A stretch of DNA of 64,000 nt, taken from positions 1 through 64,000 of the forward strand of contig CAVWYF010000010.1 in NCBI GenBank assembly GCA_963759095.1, given 5' to 3'. Position 1 is the stretch's first letter. Each line of letters opens with the position of its first letter. The translations under genes were made by a program, and so were the position numbers. The stretch is from Anderseniella sp963759095 (GTDB lineage: Bacteria > Pseudomonadota > Alphaproteobacteria > Rhizobiales > Aestuariivirgaceae). Below are positions 46,140 to 54,487 of the stretch, piece after piece. Under the pieces are notes generated by a model, which searched no databases, had not been told where the DNA came from, and saw nothing but the letters and a program-made list of their open reading frames with translations.

Positions 46140-48062
46140 TCAATTCCTGGCTGCGAATTCCAGCACCTTCGCGTCAAGTTTAAGGCCGCGCAATACTTCT
46201 TCGACAATGTCATCGGATTCCAGTCTGGCCTGCCGGTACTGCCAGTCGGGTGCACCATGTCCGATAAATGCGTCAGGCAATGTCATTGGTTTGACCACGG
46301 CGCCACCCTGCAGCATACCGTTCGCAGCAAGGTAATGCAGAACATGGCTGGAGAAACCGCCAATTGAACCTTCCTCGATGGTAATGACCAGTTCATGATT
46401 TTTTACCAGGCTGATGATCAGATCCGTGTCCAGCGGTTTGGCAAAACGGGCATCGGCGACCGTTGTTGATACACCGCGCTGTCTCAGATCTTCAGCCGCC
46501 TTCAGGCACGTGCCAAGCCGCCCGCCCAGATTGAGCAGCGCGACCTTGTTGCCTTCAACCATGATGCGGCCCTTGCCGATTTCAAGCGGCGTACCTGTTT
46601 CAGGCATTTCCACCCCCATGCCCTCGCCGCGCGGATAACGGAATGCGCAGGGACCTTCGTCATAGGCAACAGCGGTCGAAACCATGTGCATCAGGTCTGC
46701 TTCGTCGCCGGCCGCCATCACCACCATGTTTGGCAGGCAGGCAAGATAGGCCACGTCAAAGCTGCCCGCATGGGTTGCTCCGTCCTGACCGACAAGCCCG
46801 GCCCGGTCAATGGCAAAGCGCACCGGCAGTTTCTGCAGCGCCACGTCGTGCACCACCTGATCATAGGCACGCTGCAGGAATGTTGAATAGATCGCGGCAA
46901 ACGGTTTGAACCCTTCAGTCGCCATCCCGGCGGCAAATGTCACTGCATGCTGTTCGGCAATACCCACATCGAATGTGCGGTCGGGAAAATGTTCTTCAAA
47001 CTTGTCGACGCCGGTACCCGATGGCATGGCAGCCGTAATGGCAATAATCTTGTCATCCGCTTCAGCGTGCGAGATCAGCGAACGGGCAAACACCGATGTA
47101 TAGCTTGGCGCGTTGGATGTGCCCTTTTTGACATCGAAGGTTACAGGATCGAACTTGCCTACTGCGTGGTGTTTTTCCTTGTTGGTATCACCGAACGGAT
47201 GGCCTCTGCCTTTTTCCGTCACGACGTGCAGCAAAACCGGGCCGACTTCCTTGGCTTCGCGGATGTTTTCCAGAATTGGCACCAGCGTTTCAAGATCATG
47301 GCCGTCGACGGGGCCAACATAGTAAAAGCCCAGCTCTTCGAACAATGTACCGCCCATGACCATGCCACGGGCATATTCATCCACACGCTCTGCAGCCTTG
47401 CGCAGGGTCTTGGGGAATTTCTTCGACAGTTGCAGGGCGATGTCACGCAAAGACAGGAACGGATGGGTGGACACCAGCCATGACAGATAATTGGTCAGCG
47501 CTCCGACGCCGGGCGCGATCGACATGCCATTGTCATTCAGGACCACCAGCATCCGGCTGTCCAGCGCACCGGCATTGTTCATGGCTTCATAAGCCATGCC
47601 GGCGCTCATCGATCCGTCTCCAATTACCGAAATGACATGGTTGTCCTTGCCCATCAGATCCCGGGCAACGGCCATGCCAAGACCGGCCGAGATGGATGTT
47701 GACGAGTGAGCCGCGCCAAACGGGTCATACTCGCTCTCGGTGCGCTTGGTGAAGCCATACAGGCCATCAGACTGTCGGATCTGGCGAATGCGGTCACGGC
47801 GGCCTGTCAGGATCTTGTGTGGATAAGCCTGGTGGCTCACGTCCCAGATCAACCGGTCAGCCGGGGTGTTGTAGACATAGTGCAGGGCAACTGTCAGTTC
47901 GACCACGCCCAGGCCTGCACCGAAATGCCCGCCTGACTCTGAAGCCGCGTCAATCGTCTCGTCGCGCAATTCGCTTGCCACCTGCAGCAGATCCTCATGC
48001 TTGAGTTTTCTGAGGTCGGCAGGAAACGAAATGGTGTCAAGCAGTGGTGTCGATATTGGCAT
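46140..48062 (-). CDS. dxs: 1-deoxy-D-xylulose-5-phosphate synthase Dxs
   Basis: 640 residues, full length. The thiamine-diphosphate motif is GDGSMSAGMAYEAMNN; other family blocks are WDVSHQAYPHKILTGRRD, DIAEQHAV-like DVGIAEQHAVTFAAGMA and a C-terminal transketolase domain. Dxs condenses pyruvate and glyceraldehyde-3-phosphate, the entry to the MEP isoprenoid pathway. Its place inside the hopanoid cluster should raise precursor supply when hopanoids are made. The 219 bases upstream hold no gene. Confidence 0.96.
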   Translation of the reverse strand: MPISTPLLDTISFPADLRKLKHEDLLQVASELRDETIDAASESGGHFGAGLGVVELTVALHYVYNTPADRLIWDVSHQAYPHKILTGRRDRIRQIRQSDGLYGFTKRTESEYDPFGAAHSSTSISAGLGMAVARDLMGKDNHVISVIGDGSMSAGMAYEAMNNAGALDSRMLVVLNDNGMSIAPGVGALTNYLSWLVSTHPFLSLRDIALQLSKKFPKTLRKAAERVDEYARGMVMGGTLFEELGFYYVGPVDGHDLETLVPILENIREAKEVGPVLLHVVTEKGRGHPFGDTNKEKHHAVGKFDPVTFDVKKGTSNAPSYTSVFARSLISHAEADDKIIAITAAMPSGTGVDKFEEHFPDRTFDVGIAEQHAVTFAAGMATEGFKPFAAIYSTFLQRAYDQVVHDVALQKLPVRFAIDRAGLVGQDGATHAGSFDVAYLACLPNMVVMAAGDEADLMHMVSTAVAYDEGPCAFRYPRGEGMGVEMPETGTPLEIGKGRIMVEGNKVALLNLGGRLGTCLKAAEDLRQRGVSTTVADARFAKPLDTDLIISLVKNHELVITIEEGSIGGFSSHVLHYLAANGMLQGGAVVKPMTLPDAFIGHGAPDWQYRQARLESDDIVEEVLRGLKLDAKVLEFAARN

Positions 48063-48281
48063 GTCAGCTCTTTTGTCTTTTTACGTTGTTCTTCAATCGG
48101 CGAGGCGCGTCGGCACTTACGTAGGCATGGAACCTTCCAAGTGCAAATATGCGACAGGCGTCAAAGCATAGTCGCATCACAAGACCCCGCTCTTTATACC
48201 AATATCGCATGCGAGCCAACCTCTGCCTTGCTCGCGTCTGTCACACACTAGCCCAAAGCAGGCTTCGCCGCCCAATGTTTG

Positions 48282-49133
48282 TTAGAACAGCCCCTTTATG
48301 GCACCTTTGAGGCCATAGAGCATGAATTGCGGTTTGGACAGTTCAACTCTGGTTGCAACCGGATCCTGCCGTTTCAACTTGTCGACCAGTTTCCACGCTA
48401 TGGAAATGATCACACCGGATTCCATTGACAGTGATTTACTCTTCAGTTTTCCGGGCAATTTGTCAGCCAGGCGAAGCAGGCTTTCAGTACCCTCAATGCA
48501 TTTCATCTGGACAGCGCGCAGGGCAGGGGGTGATGCCTGCTCGTGCAACATATCAACGTTCGCACCGGCCTCTTCACACCATTCCAGTGGCAAATAGCAC
48601 CGGTCCAGGTCCCGCAGATCATCTGCGCAGTCCTGCAAATGATTGATGACCTGAAGCGCATTACACAGGGCATCGGAGTACTCAAAATGGGCTTTGTTTT
48701 CGCCGTGCAACTCGAGCAGGTAGCGCCCAACCGGGGATGCCGAGCGCATGCAATAGTCGATCAGATCGTCCCAGGTATTGTAGCGGCTTTGAACGGCATC
48801 CTGCCGGAAGGCGGAAACCAGGTCGCTGCCGTGAGCCAGATCAACATTGGTTTCCAGCATGCTGGCCCGCAACGCCGTCGCCTTGGCCACAGTTTCGTCC
48901 GGTTTCTTGTTGCGCCCCAGCAGGGCGTCATCCATCGCATTGAGACCGATAATCTTGTCCTGCGGCAATGTATCCGGATTGTCCGCAATGTCATCAATGG
49001 CCCTCGCGAACGCATAATATGTCATCACATGCGGGCGAAGACGTTTGGGCAGCAGAAATGATCCGACCGGAAAATTCTCGTCTGCCGCCCCTTTGCCGGA
49101 CGGCGTTTCAACTGTTTTCAGATCATCGTTCAT
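48282..49133 (-). CDS. hpnC: Hydroxysqualene synthase HpnC
   Basis: 283 residues of the squalene-synthase family: YYAFARAIDDIADNPD (near residue 41) and VINHLQDCADDLRDLDRCYLP (near 160) are the two metal-binding motifs. HpnC converts presqualene diphosphate to hydroxysqualene, acting between HpnD and HpnE. The start overlaps the upstream hydrolase stop by four bases. dxs, next on the strand, is over 200 bases further on, so hpnC ends one operon and dxs begins another. Confidence 0.92.
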   Translation of the reverse strand: MNDDLKTVETPSGKGAADENFPVGSFLLPKRLRPHVMTYYAFARAIDDIADNPDTLPQDKIIGLNAMDDALLGRNKKPDETVAKATALRASMLETNVDLAHGSDLVSAFRQDAVQSRYNTWDDLIDYCMRSASPVGRYLLELHGENKAHFEYSDALCNALQVINHLQDCADDLRDLDRCYLPLEWCEEAGANVDMLHEQASPPALRAVQMKCIEGTESLLRLADKLPGKLKSKSLSMESGVIISIAWKLVDKLKRQDPVATRVELSKPQFMLYGLKGAIKGLF

Positions 49134-49960
49134 GCAGTTTCACACAAAGCGACCAGGGCGCGGGTCATGTCGGTTGTCCCGTCGGCCAGATGCCTGACTA
49201 CAGTAAAATGATTGTCATCACCTACCGGATGCCAACTGCACGCCATGCCGGCACCGCCCCAGCATGCGGCCAGGGTTTCACTCTGGCGATGGTATTCGCG
49301 TGATTCTGCGCCACCCACCCAGGCCTCAAACCGGCCATGTTGCGGGGAAGGCCACAACAGGGGGCTGCACTGCATGGAGATTTTACCGTCAATGCCGATG
49401 CGCTGGTTGATGCCGGTTGGCATGAGCGGGCGCAGATCATACAGGCCGCTAATGCCCAGACCGGCGCTGACCAGTTCGTCAGGTCCACCGTGGGTGGCCC
49501 AATCGGTCGCAAACATTGCTGCGGCCAAATGTCCGCCGGCAGAATGTCCCGTCACCACAAGCTTGCGGCCGTGAATGTTCCACAAGGCCAGGCATAAGCT
49601 GCGCATGTCATCAATGATGTCCTGTACGCTGACGTCCGGCGCCAGCCGGTATGACGGGATTGCCATATCCAGCCCGTGTGCTGCCACTCCTGATGCCATA
49701 TGCGAAAACGATGCGCGATCGAGCGCCTGCCAGTAACCGCCATGAATGAAGACCACAACCGGTGCGTCATCGCGGCCGTTAGCCGGGAAAAAATCGAATT
49801 TCTGCCGCTCATGATCGCCATAGGCAATGTCCAGATCACACGCTGCCGCCTTGCGATAGCTTGCCGCATCGTTCACCCATCCGGCAATCACCTGTTCATG
49901 GTCAGGCACGCGGGCACGATTGTTGTATTCAGCCTCGAAGTCGATCATATTTTTCAACAT
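49130..49960 (-). CDS. Alpha/beta hydrolase, kynurenine-formamidase-like
   Basis: 276 residues. The oxyanion motif is VVFIHGGYWQALDRASF, the nucleophile is VTGHSAGGHLAAA and a late His lies in PVGDDNHFTVV. HGGYW is typical of arylformamidase (KynB)-type and carbamoyl-ester hydrolases. The true substrate is unknown. The gene overlaps hpnC by four bases and follows the Anbu gene by three, so it bridges the two systems in one transcript. A start five codons downstream (49,945) is also possible. Confidence 0.78.
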   Translation of the reverse strand: MLKNMIDFEAEYNNRARVPDHEQVIAGWVNDAASYRKAAACDLDIAYGDHERQKFDFFPANGRDDAPVVVFIHGGYWQALDRASFSHMASGVAAHGLDMAIPSYRLAPDVSVQDIIDDMRSLCLALWNIHGRKLVVTGHSAGGHLAAAMFATDWATHGGPDELVSAGLGISGLYDLRPLMPTGINQRIGIDGKISMQCSPLLWPSPQHGRFEAWVGGAESREYHRQSETLAACWGGAGMACSWHPVGDDNHFTVVRHLADGTTDMTRALVALCETA

Positions 49961-49963
49961 GCT

Positions 49964-50698
49964 CTATATGTCAAACTCCTCGATTGTCTCGACTGCCGTG
50001 CGCAGCGCCTCGGACCATTTCGCCGAAATGGAGCGGAAATAGGGGTCATCCTGTTCAATGCGCCGCACGCGATCAATGCTCAGATTGTCGGTATTATAGA
50101 CCACCATATCGATCGGCATGCCGACTGAAAGGTTAGAGCGAATTGTGGAATCGAAAGACAATAACACAAGCTTTGCGGCCTCACCCAGCCGCATCTCCTG
50201 ATTGGCCACCCGGTCCAGAATAGGCTTGCCGTATTTGTGTTCGCCGATCTGGAAAAACGGAGTGTCGTCCTTGGCTTCGATATAGTTGCCTTCGGAATAG
50301 ATCTGATACAGCCTTGGTTCTTCCTGGCCGATCTGGCCGCCAAAAATGAATGACGCAGAAAAAGCATCGCTGCTCAGTCCCTGGTCCACGTGGCCCTGGC
50401 GAACCGTCTTTAGTGTGTCGCCGACAAGTTTTGCAGCCTGGAACATGGTGGGTACGGTTTTCAGGCTGCTGTTTTCGTCGTCTTCGTCCGGGTGGTCGAA
50501 TTCCTCTTCCAGTATGGCGACAACGGCTTGCGTAACAGCCAGGTTACCGGCCGACATCATGATGAACACACGCTCGCCGGGCACTTCGAAAGTTTGCAGC
50601 TTGCGGAAAGTCGCAATGTTGTCGAGACCCGCATTGGTGCGGGTGTCGGCTGCCATAACCAGGCCGCGCTTGAGTTTCAGGCCAACACAATATGTCAT
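49964..50698 (-). CDS. Anbu proteasome-like peptidase
   Basis: 244 residues. After Met removal the N-terminal residue is Thr2 (MTYCVGLKLKRGLVMAADTRT), as expected for an N-terminal-nucleophile peptidase. KLQTFEVPGERVFIMMSAGNLAVTQ and LYQIYSEGNYIEAKDDTPF also match Anbu. Anbu particles are proteasome ancestors with unclear substrates. In many proteobacteria the gene is grouped with transglutaminase, alpha-E and circularly permuted ATP-grasp genes, as here. A MITE-like element ends 17 bases before its start. Confidence 0.92.
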   Translation of the reverse strand: MTYCVGLKLKRGLVMAADTRTNAGLDNIATFRKLQTFEVPGERVFIMMSAGNLAVTQAVVAILEEEFDHPDEDDENSSLKTVPTMFQAAKLVGDTLKTVRQGHVDQGLSSDAFSASFIFGGQIGQEEPRLYQIYSEGNYIEAKDDTPFFQIGEHKYGKPILDRVANQEMRLGEAAKLVLLSFDSTIRSNLSVGMPIDMVVYNTDNLSIDRVRRIEQDDPYFRSISAKWSEALRTAVETIEEFDI

Positions 50699-50715
50699 GG
50701 AGTTTCCGGTCGCTA

Positions 50716-50980
50716 GGGTCAGGACTCATTAATCTTATACATTCTGCGGGAGGATATTTTGCCTCTGGCAAGGCGAGAGGTCGCAGGAAACCGTCCGGTT
50801 TTCAAGACCTTTCAACGAAGCCAGGGGCAAAATAGACCCCGCCCTTCGGGTTTGAAAGAAAACACTCGCCTGAAGTCGAAAAATGCTCGAAAAGGCACAA
50901 AGCCTTATCTTGCGCTTTTTCAGCATCATTCGAGTGTTTTCTTTCAAACAGAATTGCATAAGATTAATGAGTCCTGACCC
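50716..50980. mobile_element. MITE-like element with 23-bp perfect terminal inverted repeats and TA flanks
   Basis: The left end begins GGGTCAGGACTCATTAATCT and the same 23 bases recur inverted at 50,958-50,980. TA flanks both sides (50,714-50,715 and 50,981-50,982), extending the perfect match to 25 bp and suggesting a TA target duplication. Inside, an 18-bp perfect inverted pair (50,851-50,868 with 50,931-50,948) and a 14-bp pair with one mismatch (50,756-50,769 with 50,820-50,833) form hairpins. No transposase fits in 265 bp, so it would be non-autonomous. This covers the only gene-free gap over 300 bases (50,699-51,009). Confidence 0.8.
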
Positions 50981-51009
50981 TATGCACAGTTGGTGGAATC
51001 ATCGGTAAA

Positions 51010-51822
51010 CTACTGCTCTGCGACCCTTTCAACAAGCACTTCCACGTCCATTGTTTCAGCGCCCGTCGATATGCCGCGGCGAACCCCTTTTGCAGGTGTG
51101 GCACCTGAAACGTCCATCCCGGTTGCCACCCGCACATACCGCTCATCAGGGCTGAGCTGATTTGAAACATCAAAGCCCACCCATCCAAGGTTGGCTGCGT
51201 AGGCTTCCGCCCAGGCATGGCTTGCCTCGGCAAGTTCGTTTTCACCAACGACCATGTAACCGGATACATATCGCGCCGGCACACCCAGCAAGCGTGCGGC
51301 CGAGATGAACACATGGGCGTGGTCTTGACATACGCCCTTGCCGTCACGCATGGCATCGGCGGCGGTAGTGTGTTCATTGGTGGCGCCGATGACATAGGCC
51401 ACCTTGTCCAGAACGGCGGCTGAAAGGGAATGTAATTGTTCAATGCCTGACAAATGGCTGTGGCCGTCTGCCAGCGCCTTGATGGCTGCGTTGGCTTCAG
51501 TTGCCGGCGTGCTGGCAAGAAAAGCCTGGATTGGCACTGAACCGAGGTCATACCCCGCCACACCGGCTGTATCGGTTGTTCTGACAGTACCGGCCGCAAC
51601 AACCGTCACTTCTGCCAGATCAATTGGCGGGGTAATAATGTGGGCCACATTGCCAAATGCATCAACATATCTGAGTGCGTTTTCAATGCCCGGCGCCTCG
51701 ATGGCCCAGTCCAGCACGGATTGGCTGGGGGTATCCTGTGGTGTCAGGTACAGCCGTTGCACCAGATGGGAACCTGGATTGTCGTAATGATAGGTTGTTG
51801 CGTGGCGGATGTGAATTTTCAT
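51010..51822 (-). CDS. Transglutaminase-like protease/transferase of the Anbu cluster
   Basis: 270 residues. An N-terminal beta domain (RHATTYHYDNPGSHLVQRLYLTP) precedes a papain-like core with GVCQDHAHVFISAARLLGVPARYV (catalytic Cys), ASHAWAEAYAANLGWVGFD (His) and SPDERYVRVATGMD (Asp). It probably cuts or forms amide bonds on the peptide made by the ATP-grasp partner. It overlaps the alpha-E gene by four bases. Confidence 0.9.
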   Translation of the reverse strand: MKIHIRHATTYHYDNPGSHLVQRLYLTPQDTPSQSVLDWAIEAPGIENALRYVDAFGNVAHIITPPIDLAEVTVVAAGTVRTTDTAGVAGYDLGSVPIQAFLASTPATEANAAIKALADGHSHLSGIEQLHSLSAAVLDKVAYVIGATNEHTTAADAMRDGKGVCQDHAHVFISAARLLGVPARYVSGYMVVGENELAEASHAWAEAYAANLGWVGFDVSNQLSPDERYVRVATGMDVSGATPAKGVRRGISTGAETMDVEVLVERVAEQ

Positions 51823-52775
51823 GGGAAATTGTACGCGGTCGCAATTTCAGCGGTCAGCCTGTTGTTCCGGTCAATGAAGTCCGACAGGAATTCATGCAAT
51901 CCGTTCTGAAAGATTTTTTCCATGTTCGCATTGGCCAGCAAGGTCATCGTTTCATTGGCTGTTTCATGACATGGCAACGTTCCGTCGCCATACTCCTCTT
52001 CAATCTCCGAAAGCGTATTGTTGCTGATCCAGTCATAACAAAACAACAGCGACCGGGGCATGGCCGGATTGAGGATCAGAAACTGCGCGACATTCCAGGG
52101 CTTGTAACTGGCGTCCCGATAAGCCCACCTGTAGGCCCGGTGCGCCGAGACCGATCGCAAAAGCGATGCCCATTGCTGTCGGTCAATTGAACTGCCTGGG
52201 CCGGCGCCGCGTGGCAGAAGGATGTGGTATTTTACATCCAGTATTCGTGCCGTATTGTCCGCCCGTTCAATGAAGGCACCTGCCTGGCAGAAATGAAAAC
52301 TGTCCCGGCGCAGGGCGGTGCCAAGCATGGCGCCGCGAAACAGCATGGAACGTTGTTTTATCCAGTCGAGAAAACCCGGAAGCTTGTCACTCGAGAGCTG
52401 GTTCATGCGCAATGACGACAATTCGTTCCAGGTTGCATTGAGAGATTCCCACACGTCACGGCTCAGCGCCGTGCGCACAGCGCGGCCATTATTGCGCGCC
52501 GTCTCCATGCTGGAGCGGATGCTTGACGGGTTTTCACGATCAAGTACCAGGTGCTGGATGACGTTTTCCTGGCTGGCAGTGTCATATTTACCCGCAAAAG
52601 TAGCCTCGCAATGCGCACTCTTGAGCGCTGAACTCCAGTCATCCTGATGTGCCCGGAACGGTTTCGGCATCAGCGAGATGCGATAGCTCACCTCAATCAG
52701 GCGCGCCATGTTTTCAGCCCGCTCCATATAGCGTGCCATCCAGAACAGCGATGCTGCGGTGCGTCCTAAAAGCAT
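51819..52775 (-). CDS. Alpha-E domain protein
   Basis: 318 residues, all helical, starting LLGRTAASLFWMARYMERAENMARL, the signature of the alpha-E family. RADNTARILDVKYHILLP also matches. Its role is not known; it is thought to assist the adjacent ATP-grasp peptide ligase. It is coupled by overlapping stop and start codons to genes on both sides. Confidence 0.9.
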   Translation of the reverse strand: MLLGRTAASLFWMARYMERAENMARLIEVSYRISLMPKPFRAHQDDWSSALKSAHCEATFAGKYDTASQENVIQHLVLDRENPSSIRSSMETARNNGRAVRTALSRDVWESLNATWNELSSLRMNQLSSDKLPGFLDWIKQRSMLFRGAMLGTALRRDSFHFCQAGAFIERADNTARILDVKYHILLPRGAGPGSSIDRQQWASLLRSVSAHRAYRWAYRDASYKPWNVAQFLILNPAMPRSLLFCYDWISNNTLSEIEEEYGDGTLPCHETANETMTLLANANMEKIFQNGLHEFLSDFIDRNNRLTAEIATAYNFP

Positions 52776-54199
52776 CAGTCCTCCAGCACCCAGGTATCCT
52801 TGGTGCCGCCTCCCTGGCTGGAATTCACCACAAGTGATCCCTGTTTCATGGCAACACGGGTAAACCCGCCTGGTGTAATGCGCATCTGGTCACCGGTCAG
52901 TGCAAACGGTCGCAAATCCACATGTCTGGGCGCCACCCCGGACTTGACGAAGGTCGGGCACGAAGACAGTGCCAGCGTTGGTTGCGCGATATAATTTGCG
53001 GGCCGGTTTTTCAGTATCTGCCGGAAGGTGGCCACTTCCTTCTTGCTGGCGGTTGGTCCGACCAGCATGCCGTAGCCGCCCGAACCATGAACTTCCTTGA
53101 CGACCAGTTCTTCAAGATGCTCCAGCACATAAGCCAGCGAGTCACTATCCGAACACCGCCACGTCGGCACATTATTCAGGATCGGTTTTTCACCGGTATA
53201 GAATTCGACTATTTCCGGCATGAACGAATACACCGCCTTGTCGTCCGCGATGCCGGCACCGGGTGCATTGACAATAGTGACCCGCCCGGCGCGGTAAATA
53301 TCGAAAATGCCCGGCACTCCCAATGTCGAGTTTGGGTTGAATGTCAGGGGATCGAGAAAGTCATCGTCAATTCGCCGGTAAACCACGTCTACCCGGACCG
53401 GTGACCGGGTCGTGCGCATGTAGAGCCAGCCGTCCTGGACAAACAGGTCATCACCGGTAACAAGCTGCACCCCCATTTCATCGGCCAGAAAGGCGTGCTC
53501 AAAAAACGCCGAATTGTAGATGCCCGGTGTCAGGACAACACAGGTAGGTTCCCCGTCACAGTGCGGCGGCGCGACAGAGTCCAGCGTCTGCCGCAGCAGT
53601 TCCGGGTAATGTTCGATGGGCGCGACACGGTGTTTTGCGAACAGGTCGGGAAACAGGAACATCATCGCTTCGCGGTCTTCCAGCATGTAGGACACGCCTG
53701 ACGGGGTGCGGCAATTGTCTTCCAGCACGTAGAAGTCATTTGCGCCTACACGAACAATGTCGGTTCCGATGATATGCGAGTACACATTGCGGGCAGGCGA
53801 ATGACCCGCCATCTGCGGCAGGTAGGCTTCATTCTGCAGGATGAGGTCGCCGGGCACCTTGCCGGCCCGCACGATTTCCTGGCGATGATAGACATCGTCA
53901 ATGAACGCATTGAGAGCACCGACACGTTGCGCGATGCCGGCTTCGAGACGCCGCCATTCGCTTGCGGCAAAGATGCGCGGAATGATGTCAAACGGGATCA
54001 GCCGTTCGGAAGCTTCATCGGTGCCGTAAACGGCAAAGGTGATGCCAAGCCTGCGAAAAATCGATTCTGCTTCGCGAATTTTGGCGCGCAGATCTCCGGG
54101 TGTCTGTGTCTCAAGCCACTTGTGCAGTAAAGCATATGGTGGACGAACACTGCCGTCCGCTTCAAGCATCTCGTTGAAATTGTCACCCATTGCTGACAC
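52775..54199 (-). CDS. Circularly permuted type 2 ATP-grasp protein
   Basis: 474 residues. Blocks typical of the family are FRRLGITFAVYG, PFDIIPRIFAASEWRRLEAGIAQRV, VYSHIIGTDIVRVGANDFYVLEDN, RTPSGVSYMLEDREAMMFLFPDLF and VVKEVHGSGGYGMLVGP with the ATP-grasp lysine loop. It probably joins an amino acid or peptide to an unknown acceptor using ATP. It leads the alpha-E, transglutaminase and Anbu genes. The 288 bases upstream of its start, up to the next gene at 54,488, hold no gene I can support. Confidence 0.91.
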   Translation of the reverse strand: MSAMGDNFNEMLEADGSVRPPYALLHKWLETQTPGDLRAKIREAESIFRRLGITFAVYGTDEASERLIPFDIIPRIFAASEWRRLEAGIAQRVGALNAFIDDVYHRQEIVRAGKVPGDLILQNEAYLPQMAGHSPARNVYSHIIGTDIVRVGANDFYVLEDNCRTPSGVSYMLEDREAMMFLFPDLFAKHRVAPIEHYPELLRQTLDSVAPPHCDGEPTCVVLTPGIYNSAFFEHAFLADEMGVQLVTGDDLFVQDGWLYMRTTRSPVRVDVVYRRIDDDFLDPLTFNPNSTLGVPGIFDIYRAGRVTIVNAPGAGIADDKAVYSFMPEIVEFYTGEKPILNNVPTWRCSDSDSLAYVLEHLEELVVKEVHGSGGYGMLVGPTASKKEVATFRQILKNRPANYIAQPTLALSSCPTFVKSGVAPRHVDLRPFALTGDQMRITPGGFTRVAMKQGSLVVNSSQGGGTKDTWVLED

Positions 54200-54487
54200 T
54201 GTTGCGCAATTGAGACATATTCGAAAGCGAAAAATTTACGCACAGGTGATGCATTTTTCATCCTGTTGCCAAGCTTCGCAAATTTGTGGCAGTCTTCAGA
54301 CCATGTTTTACAGGATTGGCAAAACCGGGCATTTGGGCGGAACCGCCAGGCGCGTGACGCGCGACGAAGTGCTGCTGCATTGTGCCCGCATCGGCTTCAA
54401 TCCTTAAGCTGCGCTTTCCATAACGTTTCACAGTATGCAGCACCATTGCCGCATTATCCTGTCGAGCTGACCTTGCGGAGTGCATCC

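Noticed and set aside
48063..48281. Possible tRNA or small RNA upstream of dxs
   Set aside because: No cloverleaf, CCA end or strong hairpin was seen.
50735..50959. 74-residue minus-strand frame inside the MITE-like element
   Set aside because: It spans the element's hairpins and has no recognisable protein features.
54266..54487. Longer N-terminus for the SpuC-like aminotransferase
   Set aside because: The added 74 residues have no match to the family; the ATG at 54,488 gives the normal start and has a ribosome site.
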